A DNA stretch of 64,000 nucleotides from Paraburkholderia xenovorans LB400 (GCF_000013645.1 NC_007951.1:3348001-3412000); one strand, 5' to 3'; numbered from the stretch's first letter, positions 1-9,200 are shown. Notes: generated from the sequence alone by a model not told the origin. Made by a program: numbers and translations.

Positions 1-229
1 CTTCCGGATGCTCGAAGCGGATGCGCTGTATTGCGTCGTGCAGTTCGATGTCGACGCCGAGATCGTAGGAATTCAGCTTCAGCTTGTAGCCGTCACGGAT
101 ACCGCCGTCCTCGGCGATATCGATGCCGAGTGTCGCGACGGGACCGTTGAAGCTCAGCTTCCAATGCTTGTACTGCGAGGGATCGGTGCGGTAGTCGACC
201 GGCGCGACGGCGGTTTCTGCTGTGGACAT
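1..229 (-). CDS. boxC: BoxC, 2,3-epoxybenzoyl-CoA dihydrolase (N-terminal part)
   Basis: Only the first 76 codons are inside the window; the gene runs off the left edge. The N-terminus reads MSTAETAVAPVDYRTDPSQY and continues with WKLSFNGPVATLGIDIAED, which I recognise as the start of BoxC, a crotonase-superfamily enzyme. BoxC opens the ring of 2,3-epoxybenzoyl-CoA, made by BoxAB, to 3,4-dehydroadipyl-CoA semialdehyde plus formate in aerobic benzoate catabolism. It follows boxR in the same direction after 116 bases, with its own sigma-70-like promoter between them. boxB and boxA would be expected beyond the window edge. The active-site region is not visible. Confidence 0.9.
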   Translation of the reverse strand, partial: MSTAETAVAPVDYRTDPSQYKHWKLSFNGPVATLGIDIAEDGGIRDGYKLKLNSYDLGVDIELHDAIQRIRFEHPE

Positions 230-262
230 GGGGGCGTCTCCTGACTGGACGATGCAAATTGT

Positions 263-310
263 TTTTTGAACAATAGTGCATCGTTCAACCCATGTAAAGC
301 ACTTTAGTGC
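263..310 (-). promoter_or_regulatory. boxC promoter with two BoxR-type operator copies
   Basis: On the minus strand TTTACA (293-298) and TATTGT (270-275) are separated by 17 bases, a good sigma-70 promoter aimed at boxC. Two copies of a near-palindrome flank it: GCACTTTAGTGC at 299-310, abutting the -35, and GAACAATAGTGC at 268-279, covering the -10 (both written on the + strand). A third copy lies in the boxR/boxD region. The placement fits repression by BoxR relieved by benzoyl-CoA. That BoxR binds this motif is inference. Confidence 0.6.
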
Positions 311-345
311 ATGTTTGCTAGTAAACCCTGATGCAGGAATGCATG

Positions 346-1329
346 TCAGCCCACACGCGCTTCATCCGGCGATTCGGCGGCCAGCCTTGCGGCGAGACGG
401 TCGCGCAGTTGCAGATAGGCGTCGGCCAGGGTTTTCTCGCTGGTGTCGAAGCTCATGTCGGCGCGGCCATACAGCTCGCTGCGTCCCGCCAGGATGCGCT
501 TCAGGTCGTCCATCGCCTCCTTGTTGCCCGACATCGGCCGCAGGTCGCCCTGCGCGACGACGCGGCGCATATGTTCCTCCGGCGCTGCTTGCAGCCACAC
601 CGTGTAGCAGTGCGACAGCAGCGTATTGAACGTGCCCGACTCGGACACGAGGCCGCCCGGCGACGCAATCACCGCATGCTCGTGCTCCTGAATCACGGCC
701 TCGAGCGCCCGGTGTTCATAACGCCGGTAAGCGGCCGCCCCGTACAGCGAGTGGATCTCCGACGGCGGGCAGCCGGCCAGTTGCTCGATCACGCGCGTGA
801 GCTCGACGAACGGCACCTTGCGCTCCTGTGCCAGCATGCGCCCGAGCGTGGATTTGCCGGCGCCGCGCAGGCCGATCAACGCAATCCGGTCCTTGCGATG
901 CGGGTCGCGCGGCGCCTGCGCGAACATTTCGGCAAGCGCCATGCGGGCGCGCTGCAACGCCGCCTGATCGCGTCCGTGCAGCAGTTCACGGATCAGCAGC
1001 CATTCGGCGGAAGCGGTGGTTTCGTCGCCGATCACCTCGGCGAGCGAACAGTTCAAAGTGGCCGCAATCTGCCGCAGCACCAGCACGGACGCATTGCCCA
1101 CGCCCGACTCCAGATTCGCAAGATGCCGCTCCGACAACCCGGTTTCCGTGGCGAGCGTCTTGCGGGTCATGCCGCGGCGCGCACGCAGCAGGCGCACGCG
1201 TTCGCCCATCGCCGTCAGGAAGGGATCGCGTTCCTCGCGTTCGCCGCCGCGCTCCGTGGCCCGTTCCGCGCGGCCGGCATCCTCGTCGGCGGAATCGTCC
1301 AATGACGCAGGAGAGTAATTTTGGTTCAT
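346..1329 (-). CDS. boxR: BoxR, benzoyl-CoA-responsive XRE regulator with shikimate-kinase-like domain
   Basis: This 327-residue protein has an acidic N-terminal tail, an XRE helix-turn-helix at about residues 41-100 and a C-terminal domain like shikimate kinase with Walker A GLRGAGKS at 153-160. The architecture is that of BzdR/BoxR, where the kinase-like domain binds benzoyl-CoA as effector and the HTH represses the catabolic promoters. ATG at 1329 is preferred over the longer upstream frame because the protein then starts MNQNYSP, just ahead of the HTH. The gene sits between boxC and the divergent boxD-bclA operon, so it can control both promoters. Confidence 0.9.
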   Translation of the reverse strand: MNQNYSPASLDDSADEDAGRAERATERGGEREERDPFLTAMGERVRLLRARRGMTRKTLATETGLSERHLANLESGVGNASVLVLRQIAATLNCSLAEVIGDETTASAEWLLIRELLHGRDQAALQRARMALAEMFAQAPRDPHRKDRIALIGLRGAGKSTLGRMLAQERKVPFVELTRVIEQLAGCPPSEIHSLYGAAAYRRYEHRALEAVIQEHEHAVIASPGGLVSESGTFNTLLSHCYTVWLQAAPEEHMRRVVAQGDLRPMSGNKEAMDDLKRILAGRSELYGRADMSFDTSEKTLADAYLQLRDRLAARLAAESPDEARVG

Positions 1330-1357
1330 GTTTTGGCGCCCTTTAACTGCGATATAT

Positions 1358-1398
1358 GTACTATAGTGCTTGACACACACGTGGTGAACGGTTAATTT
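1358..1398. promoter_or_regulatory. Divergent boxR / PnbB-boxD promoters with shared operator
   Basis: On the + strand TTGACA (1370-1375), 17 bases, then TAATTT (1393-1398) form a strong sigma-70 promoter for the operon starting at 1523. On the minus strand TTCACC (1383-1388), 17 bases, then TATAGT (1360-1365) form a weaker promoter for boxR. GTACTATAGTGC at 1358-1369 covers the boxR -10 and abuts the forward -35. It matches the two copies before boxC, so one regulator could act on all three promoters. Confidence 0.6.
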
Positions 1399-1522
1399 TC
1401 GCCAAATATTGATCCAATAACAAACGCTGTCGAGATTTTCCGGCGGCGTCACGGAGAGTGCGCAACGGCTCGCATGCATTAACGTGCGTGCGCTGGCCGA
1501 ACGCGCCGACCTGGAGGCTCGC

Positions 1523-1990
1523 ATGTCCCCACATGAATTCCAGCGCCTGATTGCGGGCGTCACGGAGCAACTCGCCGGCCGGCCGCTGGACGGCAAGCTG
1601 GCGGTCTGGTTGAACGACACGTATCCCGCCGGCGGCGACACGTTCCGCGAGCTTGCCGCCGCGTGCCGGAGCGGCGTCGCCGAAGGCTGGCTATGCCAGC
1701 GCGAAGGCGGCGGCATCCGCTATGGCCGCGTCTTCAAGGCACTGCCCGACACCCACGGCTTTTCGGTCGACGTCGTCGATATGAAGGATATTGCCGGTCC
1801 GCACCATATTCATCCCAATGGCGAAATCGATCTGATCATGCCGCTGACCGAAGGCGCCACTTTCGACGGCCACCCGGCCGGCTGGTGCGTGTACGGCCCC
1901 GGCTCCGCGCATCGTCCGACGGTAGCGAACGGCGAGGCGCTGGTGCTATATCTGCTGCCGCAAGGCGCGATCGAATTCACTCCTGCCTGA
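1523..1990 (+). CDS. PnbB/DUF4863-family protein (4-hydroxylaminobenzoate lyase-like)
   Basis: The product is 155 residues. ATG at 1523 is chosen because GGAGG lies seven bases before it; the frame also opens at a GTG at 1484. The sequence contains GPHHIHPNGEIDLIMP and later WCVYGPGSAHRPTV, a cupin-like arrangement of His and Glu. I recall this family as DUF4863, which includes the PnbB 4-hydroxylaminobenzoate lyase of nitrobenzoate degraders. Here it is the first gene of the boxD-bclA operon, eight bases before boxD. A role in nitroaromatic breakdown is therefore not supported by context; a lyase or detoxifying role in benzoyl-CoA metabolism is possible but unproven. Confidence 0.7.
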   Translation: MSPHEFQRLIAGVTEQLAGRPLDGKLAVWLNDTYPAGGDTFRELAAACRSGVAEGWLCQREGGGIRYGRVFKALPDTHGFSVDVVDMKDIAGPHHIHPNGEIDLIMPLTEGATFDGHPAGWCVYGPGSAHRPTVANGEALVLYLLPQGAIEFTPA

Positions 1991-1998
1991 GCGCCGCC

Positions 1999-3594
1999 AT
2001 GACCGAACTATTGAAGAACCATGTAGCCGGCCAGTGGATCGCGGGCACGGGTGCAGGCATCACGCTCACCGATCCGGTAACGGGCGTGGCGCTCGTGCGC
2101 GTATCGAGCGAGGGCCTCGACCTCGCTCGCGCATTCAGCTTTGCCCGCGAAGACGGCGGCGCCGCATTGCGGGCGCTGACCTACGCGCAACGCGCCGCCC
2201 GCCTCGCCGATATCGTCAAGCTGCTGCAGGCGAAACGCGGCGATTACTACGCGATCGCCACCGCGAACTCCGGCACCACGCGCAACGACTCGGCGGTCGA
2301 TATCGACGGCGGCATTTTCACGCTGTCCTACTACGCGAAACTCGGCGCATCGCTCGGTGAAGTGCATGCACTGCGCGACGGCAGCGCCGAGTCGCTGAGC
2401 AAGGATCGATCGTTCAGCGCGCAGCATGTGCTGAGCCCGACACGCGGCGTCGCGCTCTTTATCAACGCGTTCAATTTCCCTTCGTGGGGTTTGTGGGAAA
2501 AGGCCGCGCCCGCGTTGCTATCCGGCGTGCCCGTCATCGTGAAGCCCGCCACGGCGACGGCCTGGCTCACCCAACGCATGGTTGCCGATGTGGTCGACGC
2601 AGGCATCCTGCCGCCCGGCGCGCTCTCCATCATTTGCGGCAGTTCGGCGGGCCTGCTCGATCAGATCCGGTCGTTCGATGTGGTGTCGTTCACCGGCTCG
2701 GCCGACACCGCCGCGACGCTGCGCGCGCATCCGGCTTTCGTGCAGCGCGGCGCACGCCTGAACGTCGAAGCCGACAGTCTGAACAGCGCGATTCTATGCG
2801 CCGACGCTACGCCCGACACACCCGCCTTCGACCTGTTCATCAAGGAAGTGGTGCGCGAAATGACGGTGAAATCCGGCCAGAAATGCACGGCGATCCGTCG
2901 TGCTTTCGTACCGGAAGCAGCACTCGAACCCGTACTCGAAGCACTCAAGGCGAAGCTCGCGAAAATCACCGTCGGCAATCCGCGCAACGACGCGGTGCGC
3001 ATGGGTTCACTCGTGAGCCGCGAGCAATACGAAAACGTGCTGGCCGGTATCGCGGCGCTGCGTGAGGAAGCGGTGCTCGCCTACGACAGCTCCGCTGTGC
3101 CGCTCATCGACGCCGACGCAAACATCGCGGCTTGCGTCGCGCCGCATCTGTTCGTGGTCAACGATCCGGATAACGCGACGCTGCTGCACGATGTCGAAGT
3201 ATTCGGACCGGTGGCGAGCGTGGCGCCCTATCGCGTCACCACCGACACCAACGCACTGCCCGAAGCGCACGCGGTCGCTCTCGCGCGACGCGGCCAGGGA
3301 TCGCTCGTCGCCTCGATCTATTCGAACGACGACGCGCATCTCGGCCGCCTCGCGCTGGAACTCGCGGATTCGCACGGCCGCGTGCATGCTATTTCGCCCT
3401 CGGTGCAGCACAGTCAAACCGGCCACGGCAACGTGATGCCGATGTCCCTGCACGGCGGCCCGGGCCGCGCGGGCGGCGGCGAAGAACTCGGCGGCTTGCG
3501 CGCGCTGGCTTTCTATCACCGGCGCTCGGCAATCCAGGCTGCGAGCGCGGCAATCGGGACGCTGACGCAAGCGACGCATTGGCCCGCGGCCTGA
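1999..3594 (+). CDS. boxD: BoxD, 3,4-dehydroadipyl-CoA semialdehyde dehydrogenase
   Basis: This 531-residue aldehyde dehydrogenase oxidises the semialdehyde released by BoxC to 3,4-dehydroadipyl-CoA, normally with NADP+. It shows the family's NAFNFPSWGLWEKAAPAL segment, a general-base Glu near residue 257 (LNVEADSLN) and the nucleophilic Cys near residue 296 (SGQKCTAIRR). Its length and C-terminal MPMSLHGGPGRAGGG resemble PaaZ/BoxD-type dehydrogenases rather than the shorter classical enzymes. The start at 1999 is eight bases after the DUF4863 stop, and the frame open further upstream is only the overlap with that gene. Confidence 0.88.
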   Translation: MTELLKNHVAGQWIAGTGAGITLTDPVTGVALVRVSSEGLDLARAFSFAREDGGAALRALTYAQRAARLADIVKLLQAKRGDYYAIATANSGTTRNDSAVDIDGGIFTLSYYAKLGASLGEVHALRDGSAESLSKDRSFSAQHVLSPTRGVALFINAFNFPSWGLWEKAAPALLSGVPVIVKPATATAWLTQRMVADVVDAGILPPGALSIICGSSAGLLDQIRSFDVVSFTGSADTAATLRAHPAFVQRGARLNVEADSLNSAILCADATPDTPAFDLFIKEVVREMTVKSGQKCTAIRRAFVPEAALEPVLEALKAKLAKITVGNPRNDAVRMGSLVSREQYENVLAGIAALREEAVLAYDSSAVPLIDADANIAACVAPHLFVVNDPDNATLLHDVEVFGPVASVAPYRVTTDTNALPEAHAVALARRGQGSLVASIYSNDDAHLGRLALELADSHGRVHAISPSVQHSQTGHGNVMPMSLHGGPGRAGGGEELGGLRALAFYHRRSAIQAASAAIGTLTQATHWPAA

Positions 3595-3707
3595 CCCGCC
3601 GCGCACGAACCAGGCAATCAGGACCGGGCACGTCAACGAGCGTGCAGGCATCGAGCGGATCATGAGCACAGAACAGCCGGACCGCGCCCACCCGATGGAG
3701 GAGACAT

Positions 3708-5300
3708 ATGGAAGCTCTGCTGGAAAAAGCGGCGAATCCGCCCGCCGCGACGGTCGAAGCGCCGCCCGCGCTATTCAATTTCGCGGCCTATCTGTTTCGA
3801 CTGAACGAAACGCGCGCCGGCAAGACCGCCTATATCGACGACACCGGCAGCACCACCTACGGCGAACTCGAAGAACGCGCGCGGCGTTTCGCCAGCGCGC
3901 TGCGTACGCTCGGCGTGCATCCCGAAGAGCGAATTCTGCTCGTGATGCTCGACACCGTTGCGCTGCCGGTCGCCTTTCTCGGCGCACTCTATGCGGGCGT
4001 CGTGCCGGTCGTCGCGAATACGCTGCTCACACCTGCCGACTACGTGTACATGCTCACGCACAGCCACGCGCGCGCCGTGATCGCCTCCGGTGCGCTAGTG
4101 CAGAACGTGACGCAGGCGCTGGAGTCAGCCGAACATGACGGCTGTCAGCTGATCGTCTCACAGCCCCGCGAAAGCGAGCCGCGCCTCGCGCCTTTGTTCG
4201 AAGAACTGATCGATGCCGCCGCACCCGCCGCCAAAGCCGCCGCAACCGGATGTGACGATATCGCCTTCTGGCTGTATTCGTCGGGTTCGACCGGCAAGCC
4301 GAAGGGCACCGTCCACACGCATGCGAATCTGTACTGGACCGCCGAACTGTATGCGAAGCCGATTCTCGGCATCGCCGAAAACGACGTGGTGTTCTCCGCG
4401 GCCAAGCTGTTCTTCGCGTACGGTCTCGGCAATGGACTGACGTTCCCGCTCTCGGTCGGCGCGACTGCGATCCTGATGGCCGAGCGCCCCACCGCCGACG
4501 CGATTTTCGCGCGCCTCGTCGAACATCGGCCCACTGTGTTCTACGGCGTGCCCACGCTCTACGCGAACATGCTCGTGTCGCCCAACCTGCCCGCGCGCGC
4601 CGATGTCGCGATACGCATCTGCACGTCGGCGGGAGAGGCGTTGCCGCGTGAAATCGGCGAGCGCTTCACCGCGCACTTCGGCTGCGAGATTCTCGACGGC
4701 ATCGGCTCGACGGAAATGCTGCATATCTTCCTGTCGAATCGCGCGGGCGCGGTCGAATACGGCACCACCGGCCGACCGGTACCCGGCTACGAAATCGAAT
4801 TGCGCGACGAAGCCGGCCATGCGGTGCCCGACGGCGAAGTCGGCGACCTGTATATCAAGGGACCCAGCGCCGCCGTGATGTACTGGAATAACCGTGAGAA
4901 GTCGCGCGCCACCTTTCTCGGCGAATGGATCCGCAGCGGCGACAAGTACTGCCGGCTGCCCAACGGCTGCTATGTCTATGCGGGCCGCAGCGACGACATG
5001 CTGAAAGTCAGCGGCCAGTATGTCTCGCCTGTCGAAGTGGAAATGGTGCTGGTGCAGCACGACGCGGTGCTCGAAGCGGCAGTGGTCGGCGTCGATCATG
5101 GCGGCCTCGTCAAGACGCGCGCGTTCGTGGTTTTGAAGCGTGAATTCGCGCCGTCTGAGATACTCGCGGAGGAGTTGAAGGCATTCGTGAAAGACCGCCT
5201 CGCGCCGCATAAATATCCGCGCGATATCGTATTCGTCGACGATCTGCCGAAAACCGCCACCGGCAAAATTCAACGCTTCAAACTGCGCGAACAGTCATAA
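3708..5300 (+). CDS. bclA: BclA, benzoate-CoA ligase
   Basis: This 530-residue AMP-forming ligase activates benzoate to benzoyl-CoA, the entry step of the box pathway. The ATP-binding motif YSSGSTGKPKGTVHTH lies near residues 188-203. The C-terminal LPKTATGKIQRFK carries the adenylation Lys near residue 520. The frame EALLEKAANPPAATVEAPPA followed by FNFAAYLFRLNE is typical of benzoate-CoA ligases. GGAGGAG before the ATG at 3708 supports the start. It is 113 bases after boxD and 11 bases before a hydrolase gene. Confidence 0.9.
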   Translation: MEALLEKAANPPAATVEAPPALFNFAAYLFRLNETRAGKTAYIDDTGSTTYGELEERARRFASALRTLGVHPEERILLVMLDTVALPVAFLGALYAGVVPVVANTLLTPADYVYMLTHSHARAVIASGALVQNVTQALESAEHDGCQLIVSQPRESEPRLAPLFEELIDAAAPAAKAAATGCDDIAFWLYSSGSTGKPKGTVHTHANLYWTAELYAKPILGIAENDVVFSAAKLFFAYGLGNGLTFPLSVGATAILMAERPTADAIFARLVEHRPTVFYGVPTLYANMLVSPNLPARADVAIRICTSAGEALPREIGERFTAHFGCEILDGIGSTEMLHIFLSNRAGAVEYGTTGRPVPGYEIELRDEAGHAVPDGEVGDLYIKGPSAAVMYWNNREKSRATFLGEWIRSGDKYCRLPNGCYVYAGRSDDMLKVSGQYVSPVEVEMVLVQHDAVLEAAVVGVDHGGLVKTRAFVVLKREFAPSEILAEELKAFVKDRLAPHKYPRDIVFVDDLPKTATGKIQRFKLREQS

Positions 5301-5311
5301 CAAGGTGATTT

Positions 5312-6160
5312 ATGCAGAACCCTGCCATTGGCAACGTTGCCGACACGACCGCCAGCGATTTCGCCGAGTTGCCCGCTACCGCGTCGCATGGACCGTTGCG
5401 CATCGAGTATCGCTGGGTGAATGCAGCAGCAGGCAACGCGCCGATCGCCGTCTTCCTGCATGAAGGGCTCGGTTCGGTCACGATGTGGCGCGACTGGCCG
5501 CAGGCGTTGTGCGAACGGCTCGGCATGCGGGGGCTCGTCTATTCGCGGCCCGGCTACGGGCTTTCCACACCGCGTCCGCATGACGTGAAGTGGCCGGCTG
5601 ATTTCATGACGGCCCAGGCGCGCGATATTCTGCCCGCCTTGCTCGATGCACTCTGTATCGATATGCGCGAACGCCGGCGCATGTGGGTGATCGGCCATAG
5701 CGACGGCGGCTCGATTACGCTGCTGTACGCGGCGCTCTATCCCGAAGAGCTGGCCGGCGCGGTGGCGATTGCGCCGCATGTCTTTGTCGAAGATATTTCG
5801 GTGGAAAGTATCGCGCAGACCCGCCAACTGTACGAAACCACCGACCTGCGCAGCAAACTCGGCCGCTATCATGCCGACGTCGATTCCGCCTTCTACGGCT
5901 GGAACGATATCTGGTTGAATCCGGCATTCAGGCAGTGGTCCATTGCCGGAGAGTTGACGTCTATCCGCAAGCCGTTGCTCGCCGTGCAAGGCCATGACGA
6001 CAACTACGGCACGATGGCGCAGATCGATACGATCGCCGCGCACGTACCGCATGCGCAACTGGTCAAGCTCGACGCCTGCGGGCACTCGCCGCATCGCGAC
6101 GCGCCGCAGCCTTTGAACAAAGCCATCGCGGCGTTCGTTTTGAAAGACGGCGTGGCTTAG
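5312..6160 (+). CDS. Alpha/beta hydrolase of the box operon
   Basis: The product is 282 residues with the nucleophile elbow GHSDGG (Ser near residue 130), an early EGLGSVTMW segment that could form the oxyanion hole, and a late His in ACGHSPHRD. It lies 11 bases after bclA with AAGGTG before the ATG, so it is probably cotranscribed with boxD-bclA. Hydrolases occur in several box clusters and are suspected to act as thioesterases or lactonases that drain stalled CoA intermediates. No signal peptide is visible, so it is cytoplasmic. The substrate is unknown. Confidence 0.75.
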   Translation: MQNPAIGNVADTTASDFAELPATASHGPLRIEYRWVNAAAGNAPIAVFLHEGLGSVTMWRDWPQALCERLGMRGLVYSRPGYGLSTPRPHDVKWPADFMTAQARDILPALLDALCIDMRERRRMWVIGHSDGGSITLLYAALYPEELAGAVAIAPHVFVEDISVESIAQTRQLYETTDLRSKLGRYHADVDSAFYGWNDIWLNPAFRQWSIAGELTSIRKPLLAVQGHDDNYGTMAQIDTIAAHVPHAQLVKLDACGHSPHRDAPQPLNKAIAAFVLKDGVA

Positions 6161-6223
6161 GTATCGAGCACGGTAGCGCCGGGTACCTTCACAACGCCCC
6201 GCGCTACCGCGTGGAAACTACGC

Positions 6224-6490
6224 TCAGATCACCGTCGAAAGACCCAGCGTCAACAGCAACGCCGTTACCGAAATGATCGTTTCGCAAACCGTCCACGTCT
6301 TGAAGGTTTGCGGCACCGTCATGCCGAAGTACTCCTTCACCAGCCAGAAGCCGCCGTCGTTCACGTGCGAGAGAATCAGCGAACCGGCGCCGGCCGCCAG
6401 CACCAGCGAGATACCCGCGGTCGGCGTGGGCTCGCTGCCGGGCAATATTACCGTCGAGATCGAGGCGATCGCGATCCACGATTGACGGCA
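6224..6490 (-). pseudogene. Remnant of GntP-family gluconate permease (C-terminus only)
   Basis: About 80 codons in one frame match the last part of GntP/GntT gluconate:H+ symporters. The hallmark LSHVNDGGFWLVKEYFGMTV is intact and is followed by a final hydrophobic helix and a stop at 6224. The preceding several hundred residues of the roughly 450-residue permease are absent: the DNA upstream is the short leader of the next gene. A lone C-terminal membrane fragment cannot be a transporter, so this is read as a deletion relic. Confidence 0.8.
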
Positions 6491-6622
6491 CCTCAATTCT
6501 CAACAAATACTCATATTTCCACATCTTCACAAAAGTTACACAGGTAAGCGGCTATTCTTGCGCATCGCTGACCTGGGCACATCGATGCCCTGGCGCAACC
6601 TCCCCGTGCCGGAGACATTGCC

Positions 6623-6949
6623 ATGTCCGTTGTGTCGAAGCCGTCTAAAACCTTGCATTGCAAACGTTTGGCGGGCGCACTGGCCGCCGTGTCGCTTTGT
6701 ACGCTGATCGGTGCTTGCGGCAACGACGACGAAAAAACGCCGGACCCGAGCGCGGTTAGTTCTACCGAACGCCCCGCCGGCGACAGCAGCAGCGCCACGG
6801 TCCTCCCGGCGAATCCGTCTTCCGCTTCACCCGCACCCGCCGCACTGACGATTCAAACCCCTGCACTACCTGCATCAAGCGCCGATCCGGCATTGTCCGC
6901 TGCCGCTTCGACGCCGCTCGCCACACCCGTCATCCACACCGTGGACTGA
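6623..6949 (+). CDS. Small Ala/Pro/Ser-rich lipoprotein
   Basis: The product is 108 residues. A basic start and hydrophobic helix end in the lipobox LIGAC (Cys near residue 31), so it should be lipidated and exported. The remainder, from NDDEKTPDPS onward, is low-complexity Ala, Pro, Ser and Thr with no domain I recognise. It precedes the phospholipase C gene by 82 bases on the same strand and may be cotranscribed with it. Function unknown. Confidence 0.6.
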   Translation: MSVVSKPSKTLHCKRLAGALAAVSLCTLIGACGNDDEKTPDPSAVSSTERPAGDSSSATVLPANPSSASPAPAALTIQTPALPASSADPALSAAASTPLATPVIHTVD

Positions 6950-7031
6950 GTTTCGCGCCCCCACGCGACGCGCGGGCGAGGCTCGCACGCCGCGTGCATC
7001 GTTCCTCCACCGAAGATCGAAAGCCAATACC

Positions 7032-9143
7032 ATGACCTCAAGAAATCGCCGTGATTTTCTGCGCTCCGCCGCGCATGCAGCCGGTTCCGCCACCGCATTG
7101 AGCATGCTGCCTCTGGGCATTCGCAATGCGCTCGCCATTCCCGCCAACAACAAGACCGGCACGATTCGCGACGTCGAGCACATCGTCGTGCTGATGCAGG
7201 AAAACCGTTCGTTCGACCACTACTTCGGCACGCTCAAAGGCGTGCGCGGTTTTGGCGACACGCGCGCCATCAATCTGCCGAACGGCAAGCCCGTGTGGTA
7301 TCAGCCGCTCGCGGCGGATATCGGCTACGTGCTGCCGTTCCGCCCCAGCGCGCCCAACCTGGGGCTGCAATTCCTGCAAGATCTCGCGCACGACTGGACC
7401 AGCACGCACGCGGCATGGAACGGCGGCCGCTACGATCAATGGGTGCCCGCGAAAAGCGCCACGACAATGGCCTACCTCACGCGCGAGGACATTCCGTTTC
7501 ACTATCAACTCGCCGACGCCTTCACGATCTGCGACGCGTATCACTGCTCGCTGATGGGACCGACGGACCCGAATCGCTACTACATGTGGAGCGGCTGGGT
7601 AGGCAATGACGGCAGCGGCGGCGGTCCGGTGATCGACAACTCCGAACTCGGCTACGGCTGGTCCACGTATCCCGAAGTGCTACAGAGCGCGGGCATTTCG
7701 TGGAAGATCTATCAAGACATCGGCACGGGTCTCGACGCGAATGGTTCGTGGGGCTGGACGCAGAATCCGTATATCGGCAATTACGGCGATAACTCGCTGC
7801 TCTACTTCAACCAGTACCGCAACGCCCAGCCCGGCAACCCGCTCTACGACAACGCCCGCACCGGCACGAACGCGGCGAAAGGCGACGGCTACTTCGACAT
7901 CCTCAAGCGCGACGTACAGAACAACGCGCTGCCGCAGGTGTCGTGGATCGTCGCGCCCGAAGCCTATTCCGAGCACCCGAACTGGCCGGCGAACTACGGC
8001 GCGTGGTACATCGACCAGGTCCTGCAGATTCTCACGTCCAATCCCGAGGTGTGGAGCAAGACGGTGCTTCTGGTGAACTACGACGAGAACGACGGCTTCT
8101 TCGACCACATGGCGCCGCCCTTCGCGCCGTCGTCGAGCGCGAACGGTCTGTCCACCGTCGACACCACCAACGAAATCTATACGGGCGACGCGAAGACTCC
8201 CTCCGGCCCGTATGGACTCGGACCGCGCGTGCCGATGCTGGTGGTTTCGCCGTGGTCGAAAGGCGGCTATGTGTGTTCGGAACTGTTCGACCATACGTCG
8301 GTGATCCGCTTTATCGAAAAGCGCTTCGGCCACGACCACAATCTCGGCGAATCGAACATCACGCCGTGGCGCCGTGCGGTGTGTGGCGATCTGATGTCCG
8401 CCTTCAACTTCAGCAATCCGAACGACGCCATCCCGGCGCTGCCGAGCACGAGCGGCTACGTTCCGGCGGATCAGAACCGCCACCCGGACTACGTGCCGCT
8501 GCCGCCGGCCTTGCAGGCCGTGCCGAAACAGGAGCCCGGCGTGCGCCCCGCCCGTGCGCTGCCCTATGAACTGTTCGTGCGCGTGCACGGCGAAGGCGCG
8601 GCCAACACACTCACCATGCGCTTCGTCAACACGGGCCGCGCCGGCGCGGTGTTTCTCGTCTACGCCGCTCACAGTCTCGACGCACCGCGCACCTATACGG
8701 TGGAAGCCGGCAAGCGGCTGCAGGACCCGCTGCCGTTGAATGCCGACGGCAGCTACGACTACACCGTGTACGGCCCGAACGGCTTTCTGCGCCGCTTCGC
8801 GGGCAAGCCGGTGTCGCGCAGCTGGTGGCATGGCTCGGACATCGCGCGCCCTGAAGTTGCAGAAGGCTACGACGTTTCGAACGGCAACCTGCAATTGCGG
8901 CTGGAGAACGTGGGCAGCGCGCGTTGCCAGTTCACGATCGTCAACGCATACGATCCGGGCAATGCGATCAAGCATTCGGTGCGCGGCGGCGATACCGAAC
9001 AGCTCTATCTGGATCTGCGCAATGCACATGGCTGGTATGACCTGGCCATCACGGTCGATACCGATCCGCTGTTCGCGCGGCGCTTTGCCGGACACGTGGA
9101 AACCGGCAAGAGCAGCATGAGCGATCCTGCGCTGGGCGCCTGA
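7032..9143 (+). CDS. plcN: Phosphocholine-specific (non-hemolytic) phospholipase C, Tat-exported
   Basis: This 703-residue enzyme starts with a twin-arginine signal (SRNRRDFLRSAAHAAG), so it is folded before export. The catalytic phosphoesterase domain follows, with the diagnostic VLMQENRSFDHYFGTLKGVR at about residues 54-73 and NYDENDGFFDHMAPP near 350. Two DUF756-type beta domains occupy about 500-690. The family hydrolyses phosphatidylcholine and sphingomyelin head groups and can feed choline and phosphate uptake. A hairpin terminator lies 57 bases after the stop. Acidovorax and Burkholderia relatives often have several paralogues, so the exact subtype is not certain. Confidence 0.9.
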   Translation: MTSRNRRDFLRSAAHAAGSATALSMLPLGIRNALAIPANNKTGTIRDVEHIVVLMQENRSFDHYFGTLKGVRGFGDTRAINLPNGKPVWYQPLAADIGYVLPFRPSAPNLGLQFLQDLAHDWTSTHAAWNGGRYDQWVPAKSATTMAYLTREDIPFHYQLADAFTICDAYHCSLMGPTDPNRYYMWSGWVGNDGSGGGPVIDNSELGYGWSTYPEVLQSAGISWKIYQDIGTGLDANGSWGWTQNPYIGNYGDNSLLYFNQYRNAQPGNPLYDNARTGTNAAKGDGYFDILKRDVQNNALPQVSWIVAPEAYSEHPNWPANYGAWYIDQVLQILTSNPEVWSKTVLLVNYDENDGFFDHMAPPFAPSSSANGLSTVDTTNEIYTGDAKTPSGPYGLGPRVPMLVVSPWSKGGYVCSELFDHTSVIRFIEKRFGHDHNLGESNITPWRRAVCGDLMSAFNFSNPNDAIPALPSTSGYVPADQNRHPDYVPLPPALQAVPKQEPGVRPARALPYELFVRVHGEGAANTLTMRFVNTGRAGAVFLVYAAHSLDAPRTYTVEAGKRLQDPLPLNADGSYDYTVYGPNGFLRRFAGKPVSRSWWHGSDIARPEVAEGYDVSNGNLQLRLENVGSARCQFTIVNAYDPGNAIKHSVRGGDTEQLYLDLRNAHGWYDLAITVDTDPLFARRFAGHVETGKSSMSDPALGA

Positions 9144-9200
9144 ACCCAAGCTTGGACTTAAGCTCGAGTTCAGCTTCGGCCAAACGTTCCGGCTGAATAC

